Assembly: GCF_016464015.1 (NCBI RefSeq)
Contig: NZ_JACDXT010000017.1
Coordinates: 1-64,000 of the forward strand
Direction: 5' to 3'
Length of the DNA: 64,000 nt
Source: Psychrobacter sp. bablab_jr014
GTDB lineage: Bacteria; Pseudomonadota; Gammaproteobacteria; Pseudomonadales; Moraxellaceae
Shown here: positions 28,561-38,599 of the stretch, piece after piece
Position numbering within the stretch: the first letter of the stretch is position 1
Layout of the letters: each line of letters begins with the position of its first letter
Position numbers and translations under genes: made by a program
The notes under the pieces: model-generated
The model's input: the letters and a program-made list of their open reading frames with translations, nothing else
Databases searched by the model: none
What the model was told of the DNA's origin: nothing

Positions 28561-31446
28561 CTATGGCTTAACCGCGACTAAGACGCGAATCGAGTCAGGC
28601 ACGAGCGACAATTGACCGAGTGCTTGCTCGCCTTGCGCTTGCAACTGCTGTAGGCGTTCAATCTCTTCAGGACGCACGTTGGGATTGATGCTTTGCAAGT
28701 GCTGCAAGCGTTTAATCTCACGCGACCACTGCTGGCTAAAGCGCTCATTGGCAGTATGGCTGATGTCCGCAAGCTGCGCTTGTGCCAGACGCTCGGCATC
28801 TTGATAGCGGCTTTCAATCACTTCGCCGCGCACTTTAATGACTTGGCGCGCGCGGTTTTTATCCAAACGCTCAATGTGCGGCATGATCATCTCGCTGCTA
28901 ATGCGCTCAGACAAGTCATTGCCTTGCTCGCTAATAAATATGCGAATGTGCTGCTTGGGCAAGGTTGCAGGCAAGTTCAGCATCTTCGGCGCGATGGCTT
29001 CGACGCGGAAATTGACTTCGAGCAGCACCATGCCTTGTGGCACGGCGGCACTTTTTAACATCGCCACAGCGGTATTACCAAAGGTGCTGGTACTCGATAG
29101 CTCATAAATAGCGCGCACCAACGGATGCTCATGCGTAATAAAGTCAATCTCTTCGCGTTGTAGCGCTTGCTGACGCTCAAAGGTTAAGGTCATGCCTTCT
29201 TCATCCAGCGGCAAGCCTTCGATATATTCATTGACTTGCGTGCTGTCCACGGGTGCCAGTATCCACGAGCCATCGCGCTGTACGCTGTGGTCGATATTGG
29301 CAGACGCCAAAAAACGCTCCATAAATTGTGGCAACAAGTTATTGTCATCAAAGTCATGCATCGCTGCCGCAATACGCGACGCCACACGCGGACGGCACGA
29401 GTTGTACTCCAGCAGACGGTCGCGCCCTGCCTGCAACTGCGCCTCCAGCCCCAAGCGAGTCGCTTGCGCGTCTTCAATCAATTGCTCAAGCGCCATGCGA
29501 TTCTCAGGCGTGTCCGAACCTTCGAGCAGTGGCTTTAAATCCACAATAAATTGTTCTTGCACCGTTTGTGCGGTGGGCGAGATTTGGTTAAAGATATTGA
29601 GCGCATCGGCGTACCAGAGGTACAGACGCTCTTGCGCCGTGCCTTCGACATAGGGCACATGTAGTGTGATTTTTTGCGTTTGTCCGATACGGTCAAGACG
29701 ACCGATGCGCTGCTCTAGCGTGTCAGGGTTGGCAGGCAAATCCCAGAGTATCAGCTGGCTGGCAAACTGGAAATTGCGCCCTTCTGAGCCAATCTCTGAA
29801 CACAGAAGAATCTGCGCGCCTTCATTATCGGCAAAGAATGCTGCCGCTTGGTCACGCTCTAGCAGGCTCATTTGCTCAGTAAAGATGGCGGTCTTGATAC
29901 CTGCGTGCAGACGCAAGACGGCTTCTAGGCTCTCTACCGTCGCACCACTACGCGCAATCAAGAGCACTTTTTCGTGCTTTAGCTCGCCTTTTAAAATGTC
30001 AATGAGCCATGCTACGCGTGGGTCATCCTCTAGCCAGCCGCCATCGGGCTGGTTTTCTTCGCCCCACAACTGCTCGCGCAGTTTGCCTGTGGTTTGATAA
30101 TTGCCAATCCACGCCTCAGGCAATGGCAGCGGATGCGGCTGGCTGCGGCGACCATAAAAGCCCTGCACACTCTCACGGGTGTTGCGATACAGCACACGTC
30201 CTGTGCCATGACGGTCAAGCAATTCATTGAGCGCATAGGTGCGCAGCTTGTCATCGTCATTGATATTGGCAAGCTCGCTGTCATCCATACCCAGCAAATG
30301 ACTTAACGCACCGATTTGTCCTGCACTCAATGGCTTGTCTTCAATCAGCACGCCAGCGACTGCCGCCGTTTCGGCAAAGGCATCTTGGGCGGCAATAAAG
30401 TCATCCAAATCATCAAAGCGATTGGCATCCAGTAAACGTAAACGCGCAAAGTGGCTTTGTGCGCCGAGCTGCTCGGGCGTTGCGGTCAGTAGTAATACAC
30501 CTGCGGTCTCTTCAGCAAAGTCAGCGACCAAGTCATACTTGTCGTTGCCGCCTTGCGCCTCGTCCCAATGCAAATGGTGCGCTTCATCAACGACCAACAA
30601 ATCAAAGCCTGCGTCCATCGCTTGCTCGTACAAGTCGTGATGGTCAAGCAGCAAGTCCATGCCCGCAATGATACATTGCTCGGTCAAAAAGACATTTTGC
30701 TCAGGGTCGTGTTCTTTAATCGCTGCCGTACGCACCAAATCAAAAAGCGCAAAGTTTAGGTTAAAGCGGCGGCGCAGCTCAATCATCCACTGGTACTGCA
30801 AGCTGTCAGGTACAAGGATTAAGACGCGCTTGGCTTTGCCCGTAAGCAGCTGCTGATGGATAATCATGCCCGCTTCGATGGTTTTGCCCAAGCCCACTTC
30901 GTCCGCCAGCAACACACGCGGCGCGATACGTTTGCCCACCTCATGCGCGATATACAGCTGATGCTCGATGATGTCAACACGCGCGCCCATCAAGCCTTTT
31001 AGCGGATGCCCTGCCAGTGCCGCTTGCATACGCAGCATGTCTTGGCGCAGCTCGTACCAGTCGCCGCGCTCAATACGTCCTGCCAGCAGGCGCTCAAGGG
31101 GTTTGGCAAGGGTAATGTTCGCAGCAAGGCGCGTCTCCATAATGCCTCTGTCATTGCCATCAACGCTGTATTTTAAGACGCCCATGACTTCTTCGACGCC
31201 TGTCACGGTGTAGCTGTTGCCAGACTGGTCACTGATACTGTCACCAACCTTGAACACCACGCGCGATAGTGGCGCGGAATTTTGCGCATAGACGCGAGTC
31301 TCTTCACTTTGCGGAAATAGAATATGTACGCAGCGGTCATCCACATCAATGACCACGCCCAAGCCCAGTTCAGACTCAGTGTCAGAGAGGTAGCGTTGAC
31401 CAACAGCGAATGGGGAGCTGTGCAATGCAGCGGCAGAGATAGTCAT
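28561..31446 (-). CDS. rapA: RNA polymerase-associated ATPase RapA
   Basis: A Swi2/Snf2-type ATPase that recycles stalled RNA polymerase. The 961 residues match E. coli (968). Tudor-like N-terminal domains (about 1-110) precede the helicase core: motif I LLADEVGLGKTIEAGMI (179-195), DEAH box (286-289) in LVVDEAHHLHWDE, motif III LLLTATPEQLG, motif V/VI SEIGSEGRNFQFA and RIGRLDRIGQ. The C-terminal third is the RapA-specific region, ending in RVLVAVKP. It is a single gene, divergent from the hydroxyacid dehydrogenase with 451 bp between starts. Confidence 0.95.
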   Translation of the reverse strand: MTISAAALHSSPFAVGQRYLSDTESELGLGVVIDVDDRCVHILFPQSEETRVYAQNSAPLSRVVFKVGDSISDQSGNSYTVTGVEEVMGVLKYSVDGNDRGIMETRLAANITLAKPLERLLAGRIERGDWYELRQDMLRMQAALAGHPLKGLMGARVDIIEHQLYIAHEVGKRIAPRVLLADEVGLGKTIEAGMIIHQQLLTGKAKRVLILVPDSLQYQWMIELRRRFNLNFALFDLVRTAAIKEHDPEQNVFLTEQCIIAGMDLLLDHHDLYEQAMDAGFDLLVVDEAHHLHWDEAQGGNDKYDLVADFAEETAGVLLLTATPEQLGAQSHFARLRLLDANRFDDLDDFIAAQDAFAETAAVAGVLIEDKPLSAGQIGALSHLLGMDDSELANINDDDKLRTYALNELLDRHGTGRVLYRNTRESVQGFYGRRSQPHPLPLPEAWIGNYQTTGKLREQLWGEENQPDGGWLEDDPRVAWLIDILKGELKHEKVLLIARSGATVESLEAVLRLHAGIKTAIFTEQMSLLERDQAAAFFADNEGAQILLCSEIGSEGRNFQFASQLILWDLPANPDTLEQRIGRLDRIGQTQKITLHVPYVEGTAQERLYLWYADALNIFNQISPTAQTVQEQFIVDLKPLLEGSDTPENRMALEQLIEDAQATRLGLEAQLQAGRDRLLEYNSCRPRVASRIAAAMHDFDDNNLLPQFMERFLASANIDHSVQRDGSWILAPVDSTQVNEYIEGLPLDEEGMTLTFERQQALQREEIDFITHEHPLVRAIYELSSTSTFGNTAVAMLKSAAVPQGMVLLEVNFRVEAIAPKMLNLPATLPKQHIRIFISEQGNDLSERISSEMIMPHIERLDKNRARQVIKVRGEVIESRYQDAERLAQAQLADISHTANERFSQQWSREIKRLQHLQSINPNVRPEEIERLQQLQAQGEQALGQLSLVPDSIRVLVAVKP

Positions 31447-31897
31447 AAGGCGATGTCTTTTGTACTTAGGTGAAAAATAAGCGGCTCATGGTAGCACAGT
31501 CGTTGTCCGATACGTACCTTGTCCGATAGAGCGTCCCTTCCTCTTGCAGAACGGCGGATTCGTCAGCTTTAGCAGTCCGCTGTTTGTAGCAGACGTTGAC
31601 CAAAGGCGTCATTATATAATGTTCGCGCCTGTTGCGCGTCCCCAATTTTAGACAAATCGAGCAGCGCGGCGAAAATTTATCGCCATTAGCGCAAGCCTTA
31701 TTTGAGGATACGCTCTAAATATGTATGCTAAGTGCATTTTTCAAGTCATGGTGTCGTCGCTTGGTAAAACTCTATTGCCCGTCCTTTGCGCTGTTTACTT
31801 TTTGTCAGTGCCTGCCTGCGCAACAAAAATCGTGCTACATTATTTTTACCGATTATTCTTTCATTTATACACCCTATCTATCATAAAAGGTCACTCT
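31447..31897. other. Intergenic region between rapA and the hydroxyacid dehydrogenase gene
   Basis: A 451-bp divergent spacer. An in-frame upstream extension of the dehydrogenase frame begins at 31721 but has no ribosome-binding site, and its sequence (Cys/Phe/Leu-rich) is not conserved-looking. A TATAAT (31614-31619) is visible on the plus strand without a well-spaced -35. I see no gene here. Confidence 0.5.
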
Positions 31898-32839
31898 ATG
31901 CGCGCGGTATTTTTAGACAGAGGCACATTTTCAGACGACATTGATTTACCCACTCCTGAGGGCATCACCGATTACCAAGTGTTTGATGACACTCCGCAAG
32001 ACATTGATACGCTACGTGAGCGCTGCCAAGACGCGGACATCATCATCACCAATAAGGTTAAATTAAATAAAGATCTTATCGACAGCTTGCCCACGCTTAA
32101 GCTGATTCAACTGACCGCGACAGGAATGAACAATGTCGATAGTGCCGCCTGCGAGGCAAATGACGTGGCGCTTTATAATGTCGCAGGCTACGCGGTCAAA
32201 AGCGTGCCTGAGCATACCTTTATGCTGATGCTCTCTGCCATGCGCGCAACCTTGCATTATCACAATAAAGTCACGGACGGCAGCTGGGCGAACGATGGTA
32301 ATTTTTGTTTATTGGACGTGCCGCTGCTCGATTTGGAAGACCGTACGCTGGGCATTATCGGCGTCGGCACGATTGGCAAGCGCGTCACTGAGATTGCTCG
32401 CGCCTTTGGCATGACCGTGCTGTGGGCAGAGCATGAGGGACGCGAGCCACGCAGCAGCGACTATACCGACTTCGATACTGTGCTGGCGCAGTCGGATGTC
32501 ATTAGCCTGCACTGTCCGCTGACCGATGCCACTGAGCAGCTGATTAATTCAGCAACCATCGCGAAGATGCAACAGCGCCCGCTTATCGTCAATGTGGCAC
32601 GTGGCGGCGTGGTGGACGCGCAAGCGGTGGTCGAGGCAATTAATGATAATAAACTCTTAGGCTACGCCAGCGACGTCTTTGCCCAAGAGCCCATCGCCAG
32701 CGACGACCCACTCCACACCCTAGCCCAGCATCCGCGCGTCATCTTTAGCCCGCACAATGCGTGGGGCAGCAAGGCAGCGCAGTTGAATCTATGGGACACT
32801 TTATGCGCGCAGGTTAAGGACTTTATTCATAAAACCTAG
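31898..32839 (+). CDS. D-2-hydroxyacid dehydrogenase (NAD-dependent)
   Basis: A 313-residue cytosolic oxidoreductase. The NAD-binding GVGTIG (155-160) sits in a Rossmann domain. The catalytic set is Arg235 (NVARGGVVD), Glu264 (FAQEP) and His286 (SPHNAWGS). Pattern and length suggest the hydroxypyruvate/glycerate dehydrogenase subgroup, but substrate cannot be fixed by eye. ATG 31898 has AAAAGG 7 bp upstream and starts exactly where family homology would, so I do not use the longer frame. A copy of AGGGCGTGT immediately follows the stop. Confidence 0.9.
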   Translation: MRAVFLDRGTFSDDIDLPTPEGITDYQVFDDTPQDIDTLRERCQDADIIITNKVKLNKDLIDSLPTLKLIQLTATGMNNVDSAACEANDVALYNVAGYAVKSVPEHTFMLMLSAMRATLHYHNKVTDGSWANDGNFCLLDVPLLDLEDRTLGIIGVGTIGKRVTEIARAFGMTVLWAEHEGREPRSSDYTDFDTVLAQSDVISLHCPLTDATEQLINSATIAKMQQRPLIVNVARGGVVDAQAVVEAINDNKLLGYASDVFAQEPIASDDPLHTLAQHPRVIFSPHNAWGSKAAQLNLWDTLCAQVKDFIHKT

Positions 32840-32882
32840 GGCGTGTACTAAAAACGGGACGGCTCTGGCTATTTACAGTTAT

Positions 32883-33614
32883 TTAAAACGGTACAGGGCT
32901 TTCCCAGTCCATCCACGCGCCCAAGACAGGATGCTTGAGGCGTAACTGGTGCGCGTGCAGGTTGAGGCGCGGTGCTATCGCAAGCGCGGTATCGGTCGCG
33001 TAAATGGGGTCGCCAATCATCACATGCCCCACATGCACCATATGCACGCGCAGCTGATGGCTACGCCCTGTCACAGGCTTGAGCGCCACACGCGTTACCC
33101 ACTCGCCCGCGCATTCTTCATGCCCCAGCACTTCATACAAGGTGAGCGCGTGTTTTTTCCAATCCTTATCGACAACATGGCGCGGCTTGGTCGTAGGCTC
33201 ATAGCGCACAGGCACATTAATCTCGCCCTTATCGCCGACCGATAGCCATTTGCCCATCACACGCGCCGCGTACTGCTTTTGTGGCAAGCGCTCAATAAAC
33301 TGCTTGCTGATGTGCGTTTGCGCGGCGGCATTTTTGGCAAAAATCATAAGGCCCGAGGTGTCCATATCCAGCCGATGTATCAGTTTGACTGCAGGATTGG
33401 CACGCTCTAAGCGGGAGAGCAAACTGACCTTAAGCGATTTGCCATCGACGCTAAGCAAGCCTGCTGGCTTGTCTACGACCCAAATATCGTCATCTTCATA
33501 GACGGTAATCGACTGGGCAAATTGTTTAAAAAAGTCAACGCTATAGCCCGCTTCGGCCGCGTTCATCAAGGCCACATTTTCATCGGTAATTGGCATAAAA
33601 CAGCTACTTATCAT
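32883..33614 (-). CDS. rluA: RluA-family pseudouridine synthase
   Basis: Isomerises uridine to pseudouridine in rRNA and tRNA. The catalytic Asp83 is in HRLDMDTSGLMIF (80-92), and the C-terminal motif GRSHQLRVHMVHVGHVMIGDPIYA is complete. There is no N-terminal S4 domain, which fits RluA (23S U746 and tRNA U32) rather than RluC/RluD. At 243 residues it is a little longer than E. coli RluA (219), with about 20 extra N-terminal residues. The start is uncertain, as Met7 is also possible. It is convergent with the dehydrogenase. Confidence 0.85.
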   Translation of the reverse strand: MISSCFMPITDENVALMNAAEAGYSVDFFKQFAQSITVYEDDDIWVVDKPAGLLSVDGKSLKVSLLSRLERANPAVKLIHRLDMDTSGLMIFAKNAAAQTHISKQFIERLPQKQYAARVMGKWLSVGDKGEINVPVRYEPTTKPRHVVDKDWKKHALTLYEVLGHEECAGEWVTRVALKPVTGRSHQLRVHMVHVGHVMIGDPIYATDTALAIAPRLNLHAHQLRLKHPVLGAWMDWESPVPF

Positions 33615-33632
33615 TAGGTTTTTAGAAAATCA

Positions 33633-33696
33633 GGGCGTGTCATCATTTAGATAGCGAGGCTTAAAAGGAGTCAATGGGCTAAGTGATGACACACCC
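33633..33696. repeat. Short MITE-like inverted-repeat element (64 bp)
   Basis: GGGCGTGTCATCA (33633-33645) faces TGATGACACACCC (33684-33696), nearly perfect 13-bp terminal inverted repeats. The left 34 bases are closely similar to the left end of the 170-bp element at 53366. It lies between rluA and trxA. It could be a deleted copy of the larger element or a solo hairpin. Confidence 0.6.
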
Positions 33697-33892
33697 TAAT
33701 AAAAGCCGCCATAAGGCAACCATTGGTTTTACTCATAGTAATGGTTTAAGGATTTTAACACGCAAGCCTCTGCCATCGGTGCAGAAACGTGCTACTATGA
33801 TGACACATTTTTTACCCATTTAAGGGTATTTGACCGCGCTCTACTGCCGTTTGGCCGCGCGTACTTAAATGGCACAACAAGAGAGAACAATT

Positions 33893-34219
33893 ATGTCAGA
33901 CCTTATTGTAAACACCACAGACACCGATTTTGATGCCGATGTATTGCAATCTGATGTCCCTGTATTGGTAGACTTCTGGGCAGCATGGTGTGGCCCATGT
34001 AAAGCCATCGCGCCTATTTTAGAAGATTTGGCCGATGAGTACCAAGGCAAAGTCAAAATCGTTAAAGTCGACGTTGACAACCACCCACAATCAGCCAGCC
34101 GTTTTGGTATCCGCAACATCCCAACTCTGTTTGTTTTTAAAGATGGCGAAAAGGTTGACTCAGTGGTTGGCCTACAGTCAAAAGCTGAATTGGCAAAAGT
34201 ACTCGATAAGCATCTCTAA
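33893..34219 (+). CDS. trxA: Thioredoxin 1
   Basis: A 108-residue protein disulphide reductase of the cytosol. The active site WCGPC places the redox cysteines at 33 and 36, and the cis-Pro segment is RNIPTLFVFKDG. Length and sequence match E. coli TrxA (109). ATG 33893 is where homology starts; an in-frame ATG eight codons upstream is unlikely. It lies upstream of rho, as in many gammaproteobacteria, but a terminator and a promoter separate them. Confidence 0.96.
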   Translation: MSDLIVNTTDTDFDADVLQSDVPVLVDFWAAWCGPCKAIAPILEDLADEYQGKVKIVKVDVDNHPQSASRFGIRNIPTLFVFKDGEKVDSVVGLQSKAELAKVLDKHL

Positions 34220-34283
34220 GCTTAGCGGCACGCGTCGTTTATCTAAAATGACGTGTCAGGCAGCATCCTACTGCTGCGCAAAC

Positions 34284-34325
34284 AGGTCATTATCTGCACA
34301 AGATAGTGGCCTTTTTTGTTTTTTT
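34284..34325 (+). terminator. Rho-independent terminator after trxA
   Basis: A 12-bp stem AGGTCATTATCT/AGATAGTGGCCT (34284-34295 with 34301-34312, including G-U pairs) has a five-base loop and is followed by six T's, a G and more T's. Confidence 0.85.
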
Positions 34326-34367
34326 ATCTGCAAAATAGCAATTATGCGCATTTTTTAGTGAAAATAA

Positions 34368-34397
34368 TTGACAATAGAAGCTCTAAAACCGTATAGT
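34368..34397 (+). promoter_or_regulatory. Promoter for rho
   Basis: TTGACA (34368-34373) and TATAGT (34392-34397) with an 18-bp spacer lie just after the trxA terminator. The start point would be about 300 nt before the rho ATG, giving a long leader. In E. coli rho autoregulates through its leader; the same is possible here but not shown. Confidence 0.7.
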
Positions 34398-34702
34398 CTG
34401 CTCACAAGAACAGCATAAGACGTTCTTAGGCGTCTGAGCGCCATTCTCCTCGTGTTTATCAACACAAAACACAGTTATTTTATTAAACAATTACTGATGC
34501 TGAGTTTTTCAAAAACTCTTATGTAGCCCCTCATCATTATTTTGTCGCCCCCGCCGCATGACCATTGCTGCTGGTGACAGATGCTACATAGTCATCAACT
34601 CTGTGCACACACCCTATCGCGATCGTATCGCTGCATTTATCTATGGCATAGGTTGTGCTGCTAACGGCAGTCCTCACCTGATCAACCGCTAATGACTTAT
34701 CT

Positions 34703-35971
34703 ATGAATTTAACTGAATTAAAGAAAAAATCAATCGCAGAGCTATTGGCAATCGCCAAAGAAATGGGTCTTGATAACATGGCGCGCAGCCGTAAGCAGGA
34801 CATCATCTTTGCCATCTTAAAAACCCATGCCCGTAACGGTGAAGCCATCTATGGTGACGGGGTGCTTGAGGTGCTGCCAGACGGTTTTGGCTTTTTGCGC
34901 TCATCAGAAGGCTCTTATTTGGCAGGCCCTGACGACATTTATGTCAGTCCCAGTCAAATCCGCCGCTTTAACCTAAAGACAGGCGACAGTATCGCGGGGA
35001 CGATTCGTCCACCCAAAGATTCTGAGCGTTATTTTGCGCTACTCAAAGTCGGTGAGATTAACTTTGATACCCCAGACCGCTCACGTCATAAGCTGATTTT
35101 TGAGAACTTAACGCCGCTATTTCCGACCGAACAGCTCAAGCTAGAAGTGGGTAACGGCACGACCGAAGACTTGACAGGACGTATCATTGACCTGATTGCC
35201 CCTATCGGTAAAGGTCAGCGCTCTATCATCGTCGCGCCGCCTAAAGCGGGTAAGACCGTTCTTCTACAGTCTATCGCCCAGTCCATCACCCGCAACAATC
35301 CAGAATGTTACCTTATCGTGCTGCTCATCGATGAGCGTCCTGAAGAAGTGACTGAGATGGTGCGTACCGTGCGCGGTGAAGTGGTCGCCTCAACCTTTGA
35401 TGAGCCGCCCCAGCGTCACGTCCAAGTTGCCGAGATGGTGATTGAAAAAGCCAAGCGCTTGGTTGAGCACAAGCAAGACGTGGTGATTTTGCTCGACTCC
35501 ATTACCCGCCTTGCACGCGCCTACAACACAGTGATTCCATCCTCAGGTAAGGTACTGACAGGTGGTCTTGATGCCAATGCCCTAGAGCGTCCTAAGCGCT
35601 TTTTCGGTGCGGCGCGTAATGTCGAAGAAGGTGGCAGCTTGACCATCATCTCAACCGCGCTTATCGACACAGGCAGCAAGATGGACAGCGTGATTTTTGA
35701 AGAATTTAAAGGCACAGGTAACCAAGAGATTACCCTTGAGCGTGACTTGGCCGAAAAACGCGTCTTCCCATCGATTAATATTAAGAAGTCAGGCACGCGC
35801 CGCGAAGAGCGTCTGCTCGATGAAGATACCTTGCGTAAAGTCTGGATTCTACGCAAGCTATTGCAGCCGATGGATGGCGTGCAGGCCACTGAATTCTTGC
35901 TGGATCGCCTAAAAGAAGCCAAGACCAATGACGACTTCTTTGAGCAAATGAAGCGCAAATCACAGAACTAA
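34703..35971 (+). CDS. rho: Transcription termination factor Rho
   Basis: A hexameric RNA-dependent ATPase that terminates transcription. The 422 residues match E. coli (419). The N-terminal helical domain ([15 protein letters not shown]) is followed by the cold-shock-like RNA-binding domain (about 48-120: [12 protein letters not shown] and [12 protein letters not shown]). Walker A is [10 protein letters not shown] (179-188) and Walker [12 protein letters not shown] (259-269). The Q/R loop regions are intact. The leader (34398-34702) contains no gene. Confidence 0.98.
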   Translation: MNLTELKKKSIAELLAIAKEMGLDNMARSRKQDIIFAILKTHARNGEAIYGDGVLEVLPDGFGFLRSSEGSYLAGPDDIYVSPSQIRRFNLKTGDSIAGTIRPPKDSERYFALLKVGEINFDTPDRSRHKLIFENLTPLFPTEQLKLEVGNGTTEDLTGRIIDLIAPIGKGQRSIIVAPPKAGKTVLLQSIAQSITRNNPECYLIVLLIDERPEEVTEMVRTVRGEVVASTFDEPPQRHVQVAEMVIEKAKRLVEHKQDVVILLDSITRLARAYNTVIPSSGKVLTGGLDANALERPKRFFGAARNVEEGGSLTIISTALIDTGSKMDSVIFEEFKGTGNQEITLERDLAEKRVFPSINIKKSGTRREERLLDEDTLRKVWILRKLLQPMDGVQATEFLLDRLKEAKTNDDFFEQMKRKSQN

Positions 35972-36159
35972 ACCATTAATAACGAGTACATGTATTTTAA
36001 TGGTCATTGTTTTAAATACGGATAATTAATGTTTTGGCGACAGCTTGTTTATTGTTACCCAGCATGGCCTAATTGTTAAAAACCCCATGCGCTAATATGT
36101 CGCTAGGTGATTACAAATACCGTAATTATCCCAATCATTGTTCACTTTATACCCATAAA

Positions 36160-36187
36160 AGGCTGCCCATAGGCAGTCTTTTTTTAT
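36160..36187 (+). terminator. Rho-independent terminator, 190 bp after rho
   Basis: The stem AGGCTGCC/GGCAGTCT (36160-36167 with 36172-36179) has a four-base loop followed by nine T's. Confidence 0.9.
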
Positions 36188-36648
36188 TGTTGTAGGGCGT
36201 GTCTTCATAAGAATTTTACTCAAGCAGATAGCAGTTATATCTGCAACAATAAGCAGTTCTGTGCGTGTGGATAGGAAAAGTTACCTAGGATACATAGTGG
36301 AAACATCGATTACACAGCGTTTGCAAAGCTTAGCGTTTTTACTACGACTTACCGATGTCCCCTGTCCTATGATAGGAACAAGATGATAATGCTTATTTAG
36401 ACCATTTGCTTTTTGAGGATAAGGATAAAGAGGGTTTGCGTTTCTAGTTACTATTGCTTAAATAAACGCAGATAAAAAAATATAAAATCATATATATTTT
36501 TGTATCTTTTTTTAGTCAAAAACGGCAACGTTAACGACAGTAGAAAACCATTCTTTATCTTTATTATTTTATATCAAAGTTTTAGTATAAAAACATCTGC
36601 CATTATTCATCGTGACTTTTTATATCAACGACACATATAGGTGACATT
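36188..36648. other. AT-rich intergenic region without a recognised gene
   Basis: A solo AGGGCGTGT motif (36194-36202) resembles the end of the inverted-repeat elements at 33633 and 53366. Positions 36460-36620 are very AT-rich and lie directly upstream of the glycine-zipper lipoprotein gene, so they probably contain its promoter. No coding sequence, tRNA or clear sRNA was found. Confidence 0.5.
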
Positions 36649-36891
36649 ATGAAATTTGCAAAGACTATCGCGATGACGGCCATTACCAGTGCAGCAGTAG
36701 CCATGACGGGTTGTAGCTCGACAGGCACTTATAATAGCGGCCTGAGCAATACCACTAAGGGCGCTGCTGCAGGTGCTGCTGCAGGCGCACTTATCCGTAG
36801 TGGCGGCGACAGTAAGGACATCGCACGTGGCGCACTTGCTGGTGCAGCGCTTGGTGGTGCTGGTGGTTATGTGATTGACCATTCTAATTAA
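36649..36891 (+). CDS. Small glycine-zipper lipoprotein
   Basis: An 80-residue protein. A lipoprotein signal peptide (MKFAKTIAMTAITSAAVAMT) ends at Cys22 in the lipobox MTGC. The mature part is a glycine-zipper: Gly/Ala-rich repeats GAAAGAAAGALI and GALAGAALGGAGGYVI with small residues every four. Such 17-kDa-antigen-like proteins sit in the outer membrane or periplasm and may associate with membranes; the function is unknown. AGGTGA lies 5 bp before the ATG, and a strong terminator follows. The position after Cys22 (Ser) favours outer-membrane sorting. Confidence 0.85.
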   Translation: MKFAKTIAMTAITSAAVAMTGCSSTGTYNSGLSNTTKGAAAGAAAGALIRSGGDSKDIARGALAGAALGGAGGYVIDHSN

Positions 36892-36995
36892 TAACGTGGT
36901 ATGTATAGCGCTATTCGTAACCACGGACGTTATCGTTAGTAGCGACCGTCTATAACCGTAAAGTTCTATTAAACCAGATTTCTTATGCGCTACTG

Positions 36996-37025
36996 AAAAG
37001 CCTACAGTTTATTGTAGGCTTTTTA
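36996..37025 (+). terminator. Rho-independent terminator after the glycine-zipper lipoprotein
   Basis: A 10-bp stem AAAGCCTACA/TGTAGGCTTT (36997-37006 with 37013-37022) with a six-base loop lies 105 bp after the stop. Confidence 0.85.
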
Positions 37026-37172
37026 ATGCGTATTGTATTTCGCTTTTGGCAAATCATATCTTACTTGTACTACCTTTTACCTATTTTTTAACTCCCTTAT
37101 CCTTAAGAGCAGTACACACAAAAATACGCCGCGAACGGCAGCGCATCTGTTCTTTTTAAGCTTAAGCATAAG

Positions 37173-38060
37173 TTATAGGGCGTTACCAAAAGTATCGCAT
37201 GATTGTACATCGCCACTTTGTAAGCCACGAGTGAACCACTCTACGCGCTGCTGGCTCGTTCCATGCGTAAAGTTATCTGGTGAAACCGACGCGCCGCTGG
37301 CTTGCGCAAGGCGATCATCGCCGATTTGGCTAGCGGCATTAATGGCCTCATCAATATCACCTGCTTCCAAAAACTGGACACGGGCTTGATTACGGTTCGC
37401 CCATACGCCTGCAAAGCAATCGGCCTGTAGCTCTTGAAGTACAGACAGGTGGTTGCCTTTTGCGCGGCTTGCCGTTTGGCGTACTTGATTGACCTGTTGC
37501 GAGATACCGAGCAGCGTCTGTACATGATGACCAACTTCATGAGCAATGACATAGGCTTGTGCAAAGTCGCCTGCTTTACCTTGGTTTTCAGCATCTCCCG
37601 AACCTTGCTGGTCGCCTGTGATACCCAGCTGTTGACGCATTTCTGCAAAAAAACTGGTGTCTAAATAGACCGTTTTATCCCCTGGACAATAAAATGGCCC
37701 TGTCGCTGAAGATGCCGACCCACATGCAGAGTTAATACGATTGTTAAAAAGTACCAGCTGTGGCTCTTCATAAGTCAGATTGTTTTGTTGAAATATTTGA
37801 TGCCAAACCTCTTCGGTATCTGCCAGCACCACTTTAACAAACTGCGTGTCTCTATCATTCGCCGTTGCGACCTCTGTCTCGCTGCTATTACCACCGCCAG
37901 CAATCACCTGACCTGTCTGCAAGGCTGTCATGGGATTCACACCAAAGACCAGCCACAGTATGCCTGCGATAATGATACCACCGATACCTCCACCCAAAAG
38001 CTTACCGCCGCCTGTACTGCTACGTACGTTGTCGCTACCTCGTCTGCCTTGCCATTTCAT
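37173..38060 (-). CDS. ypfJ: YpfJ-type neutral zinc metallopeptidase
   Basis: A 295-residue inner-membrane protein from the ATG at 38060, which has GGAGAG upstream; an ATG four codons further up lacks spacing. MKWQGRRGSDNV is the family's conserved N-terminus. One transmembrane helix follows a Gly-rich stretch (about 18-40), and the periplasmic part carries the zinc motif HEVGHH (174-179). Other family signatures are ACGSASSATGPFYCPGDKTVYLDTSFF and LQADCFAGVWA. The substrate is unknown. It is convergent with the glycine-zipper gene. Confidence 0.93.
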   Translation of the reverse strand: MKWQGRRGSDNVRSSTGGGKLLGGGIGGIIIAGILWLVFGVNPMTALQTGQVIAGGGNSSETEVATANDRDTQFVKVVLADTEEVWHQIFQQNNLTYEEPQLVLFNNRINSACGSASSATGPFYCPGDKTVYLDTSFFAEMRQQLGITGDQQGSGDAENQGKAGDFAQAYVIAHEVGHHVQTLLGISQQVNQVRQTASRAKGNHLSVLQELQADCFAGVWANRNQARVQFLEAGDIDEAINAASQIGDDRLAQASGASVSPDNFTHGTSQQRVEWFTRGLQSGDVQSCDTFGNAL

Positions 38061-38599
38061 ACGTCTCTCCATTATTTGTTGTTATCGTAGTCATTGTGCT
38101 TATGACGATTTACCGTACGTATAGATAATCGCTGTGCTTGATTCTATTCATTTATCCTTTCTATCCATGCTTGCCGTCTATCCTACTATAATGTCGCTTA
38201 AAGTATACTTCTATGCATACTTAGATACGTCTTGGATAGATTGTGTCATTAAATCGTTATTTTGTATCGCAAACAGGCTATCACTATGATAAATAAAGAA
38301 ACATGCTTTATTTATCTGGATAAAACATAAAAATTATTTGTATCTATATTACTAATGCAATCGATTATACGGAAAGTAAGAATCGTTGTTGTATTAAAAA
38401 CAATATTAAAATGAAATATTGCAAATTTTTTACAATTTTTATTGTTACTTAATTGTACAGCCTCTTTTCATTTCATAAAAAAGACTATAGAATGCGTGAA
38501 AGCTGAGGAGCTGTGACTGAGGACATTTGGATACTTAAAGTTTCCAAGTACTCTGTTTTTTGTTATCGCTTCTGCTCATTTCATTTTTGGAGATTAGAT
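38061..38599. other. Long AT-rich divergent spacer between ypfJ and the Ala/Asp-rich lipoprotein
   Basis: A 539-bp region with no supported gene. The in-frame extension of the lipoprotein frame to 38513 (TTG/GTG-type start) is non-conserved and lacks a ribosome-binding site. A TATAGA about 120 bp before the lipoprotein (38486-38491) may be its -10. Low GC and length suggest complex control, but no operator could be named. Confidence 0.45.

Noticed and set aside
31614-31619. TATAAT upstream of the hydroxyacid dehydrogenase as a promoter
   Set aside because: The nearest TTGACC is only about 13 bp away, too close for a sigma70 promoter.
37033-37389. 118-codon plus-strand frame overlapping the end of ypfJ
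   Set aside because: Mostly antisense to ypfJ; composition is typical of a shadow frame.
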